Position numbers and translations under genes: made by a program. Shown one piece after another: positions 17,237 to 24,733 of a stretch of DNA of 40,226 nt (positions are counted from its first letter, which is position 1; every line of letters begins with the position of its first letter). Origin of the DNA: an uncultured Alphaproteobacteria bacterium. Lineage in GTDB: Bacteria; Pseudomonadota; Alphaproteobacteria; HIMB59; GCA-002718135. The notes under the pieces were generated by a model that was given only the letters and a program-made list of their open reading frames with translations, had not been told where the DNA came from and ran no database searches. The stretch covers positions 1-40,226 of the forward strand of contig CACNUI010000012.1 in NCBI GenBank assembly GCA_902623545.1, given 5' to 3'.

Positions 17237-17930
17237 ACAGAGTTGGCGATACTTAGGTGAAGTTGGCTATGAGGGTATTAAAGTAATTATCACTGACTCA
17301 GAAAATTTTCCTAAGTTTTTTGATCCACGTTCTTCCTTAATCTTGTTAACAGAAGAAGAAAAGAAACAAACTCAAAAAATAAGAGCGGAGAAATATCCTG
17401 ATTTAAGAAATGATAATTTTAAAAAACTAAATACCAATATTGATTATATTGATAGATATGGAACAATTGATCTTGATAAGCACCCTACTTGTGTATCTAT
17501 TAATAATTACTCTGGTTATAAAATTCCCTGGATATTTGGTGCTATGGGTAAGTTTGAATCCTACGGTAATTTCCTATCAAATAAAGTTATTGATATCGTA
17601 GTTTATAACAGTCTATCCAATATTAATAACAACTCAGAAATTAAAATAAGGAAAGTTTGTTCAATAGAGATATATTCTGGCTGTATAGGAATTCATGAGC
17701 CAATGTTTATGAGTGATAATGAATTATTAGAGTCAGAATTCAACATAAAGTGTCCTCAAGGAAATGGTCACTATGATATCTCTCAGATAGAAATAATTGA
17801 AAGTAATGAGTTTCAAAAAGAACCTTTTGGAACTGCGGTAAATCTTAGTGGTGAAAATTCTTTAAGCGAAGCAAGGGTTCAAGATCTAATAAACTTTATT
17901 AAAAAAAGATCTGAAACAAAAATAATATAA
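17229..17930 (+). CDS. Island soluble hypothetical protein
   Basis: This protein of about 233 residues starts at MIEQSWRYLG. I prefer the ATG at 17229 to the one at 17208 because it forms an ATGA overlap with the upstream stop, fitting the coupling seen across this operon. It is soluble, with mixed alpha/beta composition and no signal peptide. SINNYSGYKIPWIFGAMGKFESYGNF lies near residues 90-115 and SGCIGIHEPMFMSD near 150. Three or more cysteines are present but with no metal-site spacing. I do not recognise it. It ends 124 bases before the right attachment site. Confidence 0.55.
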   Translation: MIEQSWRYLGEVGYEGIKVIITDSENFPKFFDPRSSLILLTEEEKKQTQKIRAEKYPDLRNDNFKKLNTNIDYIDRYGTIDLDKHPTCVSINNYSGYKIPWIFGAMGKFESYGNFLSNKVIDIVVYNSLSNINNNSEIKIRKVCSIEIYSGCIGIHEPMFMSDNELLESEFNIKCPQGNGHYDISQIEIIESNEFQKEPFGTAVNLSGENSLSEARVQDLINFIKKRSETKII

Positions 17931-18002
17931 TTTAATTTAATTAAAAAGGATTAGTGATAAGCCTTACAACTCACCTACTTACTTTATTTGAAAATCGTAG
18001 GG

Positions 18003-18023
18003 CAACCACAGGGCAACTTTTTT
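18003..18023. repeat. Right inner repeat, possible recombinase arm site
   Basis: This segment matches 15259-15279 with one mismatch. A further AGGGCAAC at 17999-18006 directly precedes and partly overlaps it, giving two GGGCAAC units 11 bases apart here against one at the left end. It lies about 32 bases inside the tRNA 3' end. Multiple short direct repeats next to an attachment core are typical of recombinase arm sites. Confidence 0.55.
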
Positions 18024-18054
18024 AAATCTGAAATTTGATAGATGTCAATTTTTG

Positions 18055-18110
18055 TTGGTAGGAGTAGAGGGAATCGAACCCACACCACCGAAGTGACCGG
18101 ATTTTGAATC
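18055..18110. repeat. Right attachment-site copy within tRNA-Leu
   Basis: These 56 bases are identical to 15098-15153. They form the 3' part of the intact tRNA-Leu gene. Sequence identity ends at the base of the anticodon stem, where the left copy continues with TATCAAAT and this copy with CGGCGCGT. Confidence 0.9.
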
Positions 18111-18140
18111 CGGCGCGTCTACCAGTTCCGCCATACTCCC
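18056..18140 (-). tRNA. tRNA-Leu (anticodon CAA)
   Basis: The 85-base gene folds as a class II tRNA. The acceptor GGGAGTA pairs with TACTCCT (with a G-U at position 1-72), then A and an encoded CCA follow. The anticodon stem CCGGA/TCCGG encloses loop TTCAAAA, giving anticodon CAA. A long variable arm (CACTTCGGTG) and the T loop TTCGATT are present. The 5' end lies only 3 bases after the sufE stop, so it may be processed from the galE-galT-sufE transcript. Its 3' part is the target of the island. Confidence 0.95.
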
Positions 18141-18143
18141 AAG

Positions 18144-18563
18144 TTATTTGTCTGTGTATGCAATAGCATATTCTTTAATTTTTTCTAACATTGAATAAAC
18201 CCCATTTCTTCTACCCGGGGTTAAAAGAGTATCAAGTTCCAAAATATTTAACATTCCAAAATCAGAATCTTTAATTTCAGTAGGTAACCTATCGCTATAG
18301 ATATCACATAGAATAGTCACCATACCCTTTGAAATAAAAGCATCAGAGTCATAAAAAAATGAAAGTTTATTTTCATTTAACTTTGGTACTAGCCAAACTT
18401 GTGCCTGGCAGCCAGATACTTTAAAAGAGTCATTTCTATATTCCTCAGGAAATGCTTTTGCATTTTTAGCTTGGTCAATTAAAAACTTATATTTATCCAT
18501 TCCATCATCAAATAGATCAAGACTTTCTTTGTAGTAATTAATTTTTTCTTCTATTGTTTTCAT
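18144..18563 (-). CDS. sufE: SufE-type cysteine desulfuration protein
   Basis: This 139-residue SufE family protein accepts sulfur from the SufS desulfurase for Fe-S cluster assembly. The sulfur-accepting cysteine is C52 in VSGCQAQVWL, the family hallmark. The C-terminal LTPGRRNGVYSML loop is also conserved. The start overlaps the galT stop by 4 bases (ATGA), and its stop lies 3 bases from tRNA-Leu. No suf operon genes are nearby, so the link with galactose genes is likely positional only. Confidence 0.92.
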   Translation of the reverse strand: MKTIEEKINYYKESLDLFDDGMDKYKFLIDQAKNAKAFPEEYRNDSFKVSGCQAQVWLVPKLNENKLSFFYDSDAFISKGMVTILCDIYSDRLPTEIKDSDFGMLNILELDTLLTPGRRNGVYSMLEKIKEYAIAYTDK

Positions 18564-19609
18564 GACATGAATTTCCTTAATACTTTAGCAGAATCTTCTG
18601 GTAATACATCCATAATAAAAACTCCAGCCATTGACTCAGAACCAGCTAAAACTTTTGGTTTATCATCATGCCGTAAAGGAGGATAAAATTCTACGTGAAA
18701 ATGAAAATTACTATCGTTTAATTCAGGCGAAGAATGTAATCCCATTATGTAAGGACATCTTTTATTCAGAAATGTATCATATCCTTTAACAACTTTTTGA
18801 ATACATTTTGAAAAATCTTCAACCTGACTATCCTTAAACTTCCAAGGACCTTCAATTTGATTTTTTGGTATTATCCATACTTCATAGGCATACCGAGCAA
18901 AAGGAGGTACAGCTGCAATAAAATTATCATTTTGATAAACATAATATTTTTCTTCTAATTCTTTCATAATTTTAGTTAAAAAATTTTCTCTTTTAAATGC
19001 TCTTATTTCAGCTTCAATTGCAGGAGGTATAAAAGGATAAGCATATATTTGTCCATGTGGATGATGAAGAGTAACACCACATTCTTCGCCCCTGTTTTCA
19101 AAAGGAAGTACATATTTAACATCAGGGTTTTTTTGAAATTCCATATATCTGTCTATCCAAACTCTAGTTAATAATTCTATCCTATCCAATGGCATTTCAG
19201 AAATAGTATCAAGATGTTCAGATGAATATACAACAACTTCACATTCACCTTTTGAAGGTCTAGTTACAATTTTTTCTATAGATATATCCTCTCCAAAAGA
19301 GTTAAAACTTGCCCAACGATTTGGAAAAACTGCAACTTCGAAGTTTGAAAAGGGAATTTCAGTAGGATAATTTAAATTTGCCCCCGGACATAGTGGACAA
19401 TATTCTTTTGGAGGAAATGATGTTCTATTTTTTCTTCCAGCTGAATATGTAACCCATTCTTCTCTTGATGGATTCCATCTCATGTGAGGTTTTGGAATAT
19501 CAGTTACATCAAGTTCTTTGCTGGCTGACTCGTTATGTTTTTTATAACCATATATCAAAAGTTCTTTTTTATCATTTCGAACAAAAACTCTTTTATGTAT
19601 TTGACGCAT
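18560..19609 (-). CDS. galT: Galactose-1-phosphate uridylyltransferase
   Basis: This 349-residue Leloir pathway enzyme exchanges UDP between UDP-glucose and galactose-1-phosphate. CPLCPG (C71, C74) gives the first zinc ligands, and H183 in HHPHGQ is a likely further ligand. H185 in the same motif is the uridylylated nucleophile, with Q187 following. The C-terminal HFHVEFYPP motif is present. It overlaps galE by 17 bases and sufE by 4. No galactokinase is visible in the window. Confidence 0.92.
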   Translation of the reverse strand: MRQIHKRVFVRNDKKELLIYGYKKHNESASKELDVTDIPKPHMRWNPSREEWVTYSAGRKNRTSFPPKEYCPLCPGANLNYPTEIPFSNFEVAVFPNRWASFNSFGEDISIEKIVTRPSKGECEVVVYSSEHLDTISEMPLDRIELLTRVWIDRYMEFQKNPDVKYVLPFENRGEECGVTLHHPHGQIYAYPFIPPAIEAEIRAFKRENFLTKIMKELEEKYYVYQNDNFIAAVPPFARYAYEVWIIPKNQIEGPWKFKDSQVEDFSKCIQKVVKGYDTFLNKRCPYIMGLHSSPELNDSNFHFHVEFYPPLRHDDKPKVLAGSESMAGVFIMDVLPEDSAKVLRKFMS

Positions 19610-20576
19610 AAATTTTTTCTTCCCATTTAATTGATGAACTTATGATTTCATTTAGATCATTGTATTTTGGTTCCCAGTCTATATGGTCTGATATTTTAGA
19701 AGTTTCTGCAATCAATTTTTCTACATCTCCTTCTCTTCTATCTGTAAACTTATAAGTAATTTTATTCTGATACATTTTGTTTGCAGTATTCAAAACATCT
19801 AAGACGCTAAAACCTTTTCCATAACCACAATTAAACAAATTAGATTTTAAATTTTTTAGTAAATATTTTGCAACTTGAGTATGTATATCAGCAAGATCAG
19901 AAACATGAATGTAATCCCTTATAGCTGTTCCATCTGGTGTATTATAATTATTTCCATAAATTTCAATATGGTTTCTTTTTCCAACAACAACCTCTGATAA
20001 TACTTTAATTAAATGTGTAGATCTTTTAGATATTTGTCCAGATCGTAAATTTTTATCAGCACCAGCAACATTAAAGTATCTTAATATAATGAATTTAAAT
20101 TCATTATTATTTTCAAGTAAAAAATTTTCAGTCTTAATTTTTGATTCTGCATATGGATTTTGTGGATTTAAATCTGTATTTTCATCTATTGGTTTATTTT
20201 CACGTACTGAACCATAAGCTGCTGCAGTAGAAGAAAAAACTATTTTATTCAAATTATTTTTTTTACAAATCTTAAAAAGTTTAATTGCATTATTTGTATT
20301 GTTTTCAAAATACTTTTCAGGATTTTTAACTGATTCTTCAACTTGTATAAATCCTGCAAAATGCATGAGCAAATCAAATTTGTTTGATTGTATAAGATCA
20401 GAGATTACCATGTCATCATTGATATTGCAGTTTGTGAATTTAGCATTTTTAGGAATAAGGGTTTCATTTCCTGTCGATAAGTTATCTATTATATGGACAT
20501 CATGACCTGCATCTAATAGAGAAAGCGCAGCATGACTTCCAATATAGCCAGCACCACCTGTTAATAAAACTTTCAT
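19593..20576 (-). CDS. galE: UDP-glucose 4-epimerase
   Basis: This 327-residue extended SDR enzyme interconverts UDP-galactose and UDP-glucose. The NAD motif GGAGYIGSH is at 7-15. The catalytic serine/threonine segment FSSTAAAYG and tyrosine/lysine pair YAESK follow, then RYFNVAGAD and RDYIHVSDLA, all in GalE order. It is the first gene of the galE-galT-sufE unit and diverges from the amidohydrolase across 89 AT-rich bases. Confidence 0.93.
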   Translation of the reverse strand: MKVLLTGGAGYIGSHAALSLLDAGHDVHIIDNLSTGNETLIPKNAKFTNCNINDDMVISDLIQSNKFDLLMHFAGFIQVEESVKNPEKYFENNTNNAIKLFKICKKNNLNKIVFSSTAAAYGSVRENKPIDENTDLNPQNPYAESKIKTENFLLENNNEFKFIILRYFNVAGADKNLRSGQISKRSTHLIKVLSEVVVGKRNHIEIYGNNYNTPDGTAIRDYIHVSDLADIHTQVAKYLLKNLKSNLFNCGYGKGFSVLDVLNTANKMYQNKITYKFTDRREGDVEKLIAETSKISDHIDWEPKYNDLNEIISSSIKWEEKIYASNT

Positions 20577-20665
20577 TTCTTTGTTTTAAATTATTATTCA
20601 AGTATTTAAATATGTATTAATAAATAATAGTTTTATCATAAAAAAATATATGCTACTTAATAAAC

Positions 20666-21508
20666 ATGGAACTTATTGATACACACCAGCATTTAATGTA
20701 CCGGAATCAACTGGGATATAGTTGGGCAGATGGCTTCCCACCTATTGATAAAGGAGATTTCACACTAGAAAATTACAAAGAGTTAACTAAAGGTTTTGAC
20801 ATTAAAGGAACATTATTCATGGAGACAGGAGTAGATGATTCTGATTATAAAAAAGAAGCTAACTTTATAAAAACTATAATGGACCAACCTGATAGTAATA
20901 TGAAGGGATTAATTGTTTCAATAAGACCAGAAGATGAAAATGGTTTTGATGAATGGTTAGAAACAACTAGCGCAATGAATGTTTGTGGTTATAGGAGAAT
21001 TTTTCATACAATGCCTGATGAATTATCTCAAACATCTACAGTCAGAGAAAATGTAAAAAAAATTGGAGCTGTGGGGAAACCATTTGATATTTGTTATTTA
21101 CCAACACAATTAAAAATTGCTGCAGAATTTGTTAAAGAGTGTGATCAAGTAGATTTGGTTTTAAATCATTGTGGAGTTCCGCCAATTGCTTCTGGAGAAA
21201 TTGATGAATGGGGAAAAGATTTGAAAACTCTCTCTGAGTTGCCTAATTTGAATTGTAAATTATCTGGTTTAATGGCCTACTGTGCACCTGGGACATCCTC
21301 TTATGAGACAATAAAACCATATGTGGATCACGCTTTAGAATGTTTTGGGCCAGATAGAATGGTTTGGGGAAGTGACTATCCAGTTGTAAATGCTGCTAAA
21401 GGAATTCAGGAATGGATAAAAGTTACTAATCAAATCTTAGGACAATTATCTGTAGATGAAGCAACAAAAATTGCCAGTTCTAATGCGGAAAGAATATATA
21501 AAATTTAA
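20666..21508 (+). CDS. Amidohydrolase-family protein, probable sugar lactonase
   Basis: This 280-residue TIM-barrel hydrolase of the COG3618 type has DTHQHL with H7 and H9, a central H168 in LNHCGVPP and the final aspartate D237 in WGSDYPV, which together form the metal site. Characterised relatives include L-fucono- and L-rhamnono-lactonases and 4-sulfomuconolactonase. The next gene cluster encodes a rhamnonate dehydratase-like protein, so hydrolysis of a sugar lactone to its acid is the best guess. Its stop overlaps the stop of the convergent permease by 4 bases. Confidence 0.75.
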   Translation: MELIDTHQHLMYRNQLGYSWADGFPPIDKGDFTLENYKELTKGFDIKGTLFMETGVDDSDYKKEANFIKTIMDQPDSNMKGLIVSIRPEDENGFDEWLETTSAMNVCGYRRIFHTMPDELSQTSTVRENVKKIGAVGKPFDICYLPTQLKIAAEFVKECDQVDLVLNHCGVPPIASGEIDEWGKDLKTLSELPNLNCKLSGLMAYCAPGTSSYETIKPYVDHALECFGPDRMVWGSDYPVVNAAKGIQEWIKVTNQILGQLSVDEATKIASSNAERIYKI

Positions 21509-22392
21509 TGTTTTAAAGCTCCCATTGTCATTCCGGCAATAAACCATCTTTGAAAAACTGCAAAAATAATCATTACAGGTATTATAGTAATCATAACTGA
21601 TGCACTATAAGTACCAATATTTACTTGATACCTACTAGTTCCTATTTTTGCCAAGCCAACTGGAACAGTATGAATAGTTGGGTCTTGCATAAATATCATT
21701 GCGTATATGAATTCATTCCAAGTGTCTAAAAATAATAAAATAACACATGTTGCAATAGCTGGTTTGGCAAGTGGTAAAAGAACCTTCATTAATAATTGAA
21801 AATCAGAAGCTCCATCGACAGTTCCAGCTTCAGTCAACTCATAAGGAATTTGTTCGTAAAACATTCTTAAAATTAAAATTCCTATAGGTATTAAAAAGCC
21901 AGCATAAGCAAGTATTACAGCTTGATAGGTATTTATAATTCCAAGATAAATTAAAATATAAAAAAGTGGAATTAGTAAAACTTGTGCAGGCATTGCTACA
22001 CTAGCAATCATTACATTATAAAGACTTTCTTTTAATGGAAAGCGAAGATGGCTAAATGCAAATGCAGCAAATATAGACATTGAAATTATTAAAGTTACTG
22101 AAAGCGAAGTTACAACCGCACTATTTAAAAACATCCTTGGAAAAGAAACTTTTAGTTTTTGCTCAGCATTTACAAAAGCATCAATATAATTTGCAAAAGA
22201 AAACTCATAAGGTATTAAAAAATATCTCGCACTGTATACTGTTTCTGGAGATCTTACAGATAATGACAATGTGTAAAGTAATGGAAAAATAATTATAATA
22301 ATAAAAAATAAAACGACAATTCTTGTGACTATATAAAATATAGGACTTCTTTTAAAACTTGCTCCATAGTTATTTGTTTTATTTGCCTCCAT
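21505..22392 (-). CDS. CUT1-type sugar ABC transporter permease (MalG-like), system 1
   Basis: This 295-residue inner-membrane permease has about six helices. The EAA loop EAGTVDGASDFQLLMKVLLP, which contacts the ATPase, is at about residues 188-207. The C-terminal GMTMGALKH is the usual MalG-type tail. It lies 3 bases after the MalF-like permease and should form the channel with it. No ATPase gene is in this operon. The substrate is likely a mono- or oligosaccharide but cannot be read from the sequence. Confidence 0.88.
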   Translation of the reverse strand: MEANKTNNYGASFKRSPIFYIVTRIVVLFFIIIIIFPLLYTLSLSVRSPETVYSARYFLIPYEFSFANYIDAFVNAEQKLKVSFPRMFLNSAVVTSLSVTLIISMSIFAAFAFSHLRFPLKESLYNVMIASVAMPAQVLLIPLFYILIYLGIINTYQAVILAYAGFLIPIGILILRMFYEQIPYELTEAGTVDGASDFQLLMKVLLPLAKPAIATCVILLFLDTWNEFIYAMIFMQDPTIHTVPVGLAKIGTSRYQVNIGTYSASVMITIIPVMIIFAVFQRWFIAGMTMGALKH

Positions 22393-22395
22393 AGT

Positions 22396-23274
22396 TTAGC
22401 TCTCTTTTCTTAGTTTTTTACTTACAATAATTCTTGCAACAGCTATAGTTAAAATACAAGCAAATATTACAAACGCTACCGAAGCACCAACACCCATTTT
22501 ATTTGGACCACCTGCAGAAAATGAATAATAATATAGATAAGATGCTAAAACTTCTGAGTAATGTGCAGGCCCACCCCTCGTCAAAACATAAACAATATCA
22601 AATGCTCTAAAGCCTCCAATCAAATTCAAAATCATATTTAAAATAGTAGTAGGCCAGAGCAAAGGAATAACAATTGTAAAAATTTTTTGAGACCAATTTG
22701 CTCCATCAATATCAGAAGCCTCAAGTAATTCAATATTCATACTTTGAAGTCCTGCATAATAAATTACTAAATTATAACCAATCCATTGCCATGTATTAAC
22801 CATGATAATTAACCACATCACAAGACTGACAGATGAAAGCCATGAATAATCAAGACCTAATATTGAATTTAAAACACCATCCTGCTCTAAAATTTTTTTC
22901 CAAACTAATCCAACCGAAACAGGTGCTAAAACACATGGAAAAAAGATGATTGAGCGAACTAGAACTGAAAATTTAAAGTTACCAAAAAAAATAAAAATAG
23001 ATAAAATTAAAGCAATACCTGTTTGAATAAATACTGCACCAAAAACAAATAGAAATGTATTTTTTAGTGCAATCCAGAAATATTTATCTTCATAAATTTT
23101 AATAAAATTATCTATTCCAACAAAATTACGAAATAAATTAGTTTCAAAGCCTGTAAAATCAAAAAAACTTAATACTAACGAAGTTAATCCAGGAATAACG
23201 TTAAATGTTAGAAATATAAATACTGCAGGTAATAAATATAATAACGTTTTAAAATGGAAAGTTTTATAAATCAT
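22396..23274 (-). CDS. CUT1-type sugar ABC transporter permease (MalF-like), system 1
   Basis: This 292-residue permease has six predicted helices. The EAA loop EASDIDGANWSQKIFTIVIP is near residues 180-199, and the family motif GGPAHYSEVLASYLYYYSF follows. The ATG lies only about 9 bases after a strong hairpin and T-run at 23275-23309 that separate it from the binding-protein gene, so its expression probably depends on readthrough. It pairs with the MalG-like permease downstream. Confidence 0.88.
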   Translation of the reverse strand: MIYKTFHFKTLLYLLPAVFIFLTFNVIPGLTSLVLSFFDFTGFETNLFRNFVGIDNFIKIYEDKYFWIALKNTFLFVFGAVFIQTGIALILSIFIFFGNFKFSVLVRSIIFFPCVLAPVSVGLVWKKILEQDGVLNSILGLDYSWLSSVSLVMWLIIMVNTWQWIGYNLVIYYAGLQSMNIELLEASDIDGANWSQKIFTIVIPLLWPTTILNMILNLIGGFRAFDIVYVLTRGGPAHYSEVLASYLYYYSFSAGGPNKMGVGASVAFVIFACILTIAVARIIVSKKLRKES

Positions 23275-23309
23275 CTAAAAAAAGATTAGGGGTATTAAAC
23301 CCCTAATCT
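23275..23309 (-). terminator. Hairpin plus T-run between binding protein and permeases, system 1
   Basis: AGATTAGGGGT and ACCCCTAATCT form a perfect 11-base stem around a 5-base loop (23283-23309). In the direction of transcription seven T residues follow (23276-23282), a complete intrinsic-terminator shape. Because the permease ATG follows at 23274, it probably acts as a partial terminator and 3' stabiliser that keeps binding-protein mRNA more abundant. Confidence 0.8.
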
Positions 23310-23319
23310 ATAAATAATA

Positions 23320-24612
23320 TTAGCCACTATAACCAGTGACATCATTCATTTTTTCTACAATATCATCAACTGAAGTTACACCTAAAAACATTTCCATAAT
23401 TCCATCATATAAATGTTTCATTGGTTCTGCTTGAGAATAATAAATATTAGTATTTCTACCTTCTGTAGCCAACATTTTAATACCATCATTAAATAGTAAA
23501 TTAGGTGATGCAGCTAATGCATCCATGTCAACTTGCGCTAGGTTAGCTGGAATTTGACCATAGCTAGCAAAGGTCATTGAAGCCTTAGGGCTATTTGTTA
23601 GTTTTACAAATTCCATTGCTAAATCTTTATTAGGAGAATTAGCATTAATACCAAGATTAGTTCCTGTTGCTTTATTGTAAGTCATTGGTGAATCATTAGA
23701 AAGTTTTGGATATGACATCATAGTAATACCCAAGCTATCAGGTGTATTATAATCTGCAGGAGCAGATGAAATAAACCAATCACCATTACAATAGATTCCA
23801 ACACCTTCTCTGTCTAGCCATTTACCCCAAGCTTGAACTTGGTAATCCATGCTTAATGAGTCTTTTCTCCAAACTCCATTATCATTCAAAGTTTTGTATG
23901 CATTAAGTGCATCTCTAAACATTGGCTGATCCCAAGAAATTTTTCCATCTAGAGCCATACCTAAAGAGTCTTCAGGATAATTATCATTTCCTTGGTTAAC
24001 AAAATTTGCAAAACCATCAAAAACGCACCAAGCTTCAACTGGTCCAAACATTAAACCATCCAAACCCTTTTCTTTTGCTGCATTTCCAATTGCAACCCAT
24101 TCATCAACTGTGTAAGAGTCACCGAAAGCTGGTAGTTCAAAACCTAAGTCTTCAATCATATCATTATAAACCCAGATTTCTTCAGTGAATGCATCTTGAG
24201 GAGCAAGATATAGATTTCCATTTCTACTTAATTCAGGAATATTAATATTATTTCCTAACCAACCTTTCCACTCAGCATCTGCCTCTTCAGTTATATTAAC
24301 TAAATGTCCAGCATTCATAACTTCATCAAGATCAGGTCCAGGATAAACAGCAAAAACATCTGGGCCTTGTCCAGATGAAAGAGCAGGTTTTAAGAATTCA
24401 TTATACGTAGATACTGTATATTGAGTATACTCCACTTTAACTCCTGGATTAGCTGCTTCAAATTCTTTTATAAAGTCAGCATAAGCATTAGTAATACCTC
24501 CAACACCAGACTGCCAATCTACAACAGTAATTACAGTTTCTGCCTTTGCACTTAGTGATACGAAGGCACTAACTATAAGTGCTAGAGAAAATTTAAAAAT
24601 ATTTTTAATCAT
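23320..24612 (-). CDS. Extracellular sugar-binding protein (family 1), system 1
   Basis: This periplasmic solute-binding protein of about 430 residues serves a CUT1 ABC importer. The signal peptide runs from MIKNIFKF to about the AKA/ETV junction. The mature protein has the MalE-type layout with EFEAANPGVKVEYTQY near the start and SGQGPDVFAVYPG about 50 residues later. I set the start at 24612 because GGAGGAAAAT precedes that ATG; a TTG four codons upstream overlaps the Shine-Dalgarno and is not used. It is first in its operon and diverges from the rhamnonate dehydratase-like gene. Confidence 0.9.
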   Translation of the reverse strand: MIKNIFKFSLALIVSAFVSLSAKAETVITVVDWQSGVGGITNAYADFIKEFEAANPGVKVEYTQYTVSTYNEFLKPALSSGQGPDVFAVYPGPDLDEVMNAGHLVNITEEADAEWKGWLGNNINIPELSRNGNLYLAPQDAFTEEIWVYNDMIEDLGFELPAFGDSYTVDEWVAIGNAAKEKGLDGLMFGPVEAWCVFDGFANFVNQGNDNYPEDSLGMALDGKISWDQPMFRDALNAYKTLNDNGVWRKDSLSMDYQVQAWGKWLDREGVGIYCNGDWFISSAPADYNTPDSLGITMMSYPKLSNDSPMTYNKATGTNLGINANSPNKDLAMEFVKLTNSPKASMTFASYGQIPANLAQVDMDALAASPNLLFNDGIKMLATEGRNTNIYYSQAEPMKHLYDGIMEMFLGVTSVDDIVEKMNDVTGYSG

Positions 24613-24712
24613 ATTTTCCTCCAATATAATAAATATTAAAGCACACTTAAAAAAATAAATACACTTAAATTATCAATATTCAGAACAAATATGGTTGCTT
24701 TTTGGCCTTTTC

Positions 24713-24733
24713 TGTAACAAAATGAAAGTTACA
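24713..24733. promoter_or_regulatory. Possible operator: TGTAAC-N9-GTTACA inverted repeat
   Basis: A perfect 6-base inverted repeat with a 9-base spacer sits in the 120-base divergent region between the sugar-binding-protein gene and the rhamnonate dehydratase-like gene, ending at the latter's ATG. Placement and symmetry fit a repressor site, but I saw no second copy elsewhere, and AT-rich DNA makes such palindromes fairly easy to find. Confidence 0.3.

Larger units (their letters stand above)
15098..18110. mobile_element. Small tRNA-Leu-integrated genomic island with no visible recombinase
   Basis: An exact 56-base direct repeat covers the 3' part of tRNA-Leu, from its CCA end through the anticodon loop. 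It occurs at 15098-15153 and at 18055-18110, where the tRNA is intact. One repeat unit plus content is 2957 bases. A second 21-base repeat with one mismatch (15259-15279 and 18003-18023), containing AGGGCAACTTTTTT, lies just inside both ends in the same orientation. This is the arrangement left by a tyrosine recombinase that uses a tRNA anticodon region as attB. The inside holds six unrecognised genes and no integrase, so it is either a decayed island or a non-autonomous element moved in trans. Base composition is as AT-rich as the flanks. Confidence 0.8.

Noticed and set aside
15259-18023. GGGCAAC repeats as a CRISPR or tandem repeat array
   Set aside because: There are only three units at two distant places with no regular spacers. 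Attachment-site arm repeats explain them better.
18003-18143. A degraded integrase in the right-hand spacer of the island
   Set aside because: I read the gap between 17930 and the tRNA on both strands and found no open frame of useful length and no recombinase motif.
24613-24624. TTG start adding four residues to the system 1 binding protein
   Set aside because: The TTG overlaps the Shine-Dalgarno GGAGG, which is correctly spaced for the ATG at 24612.
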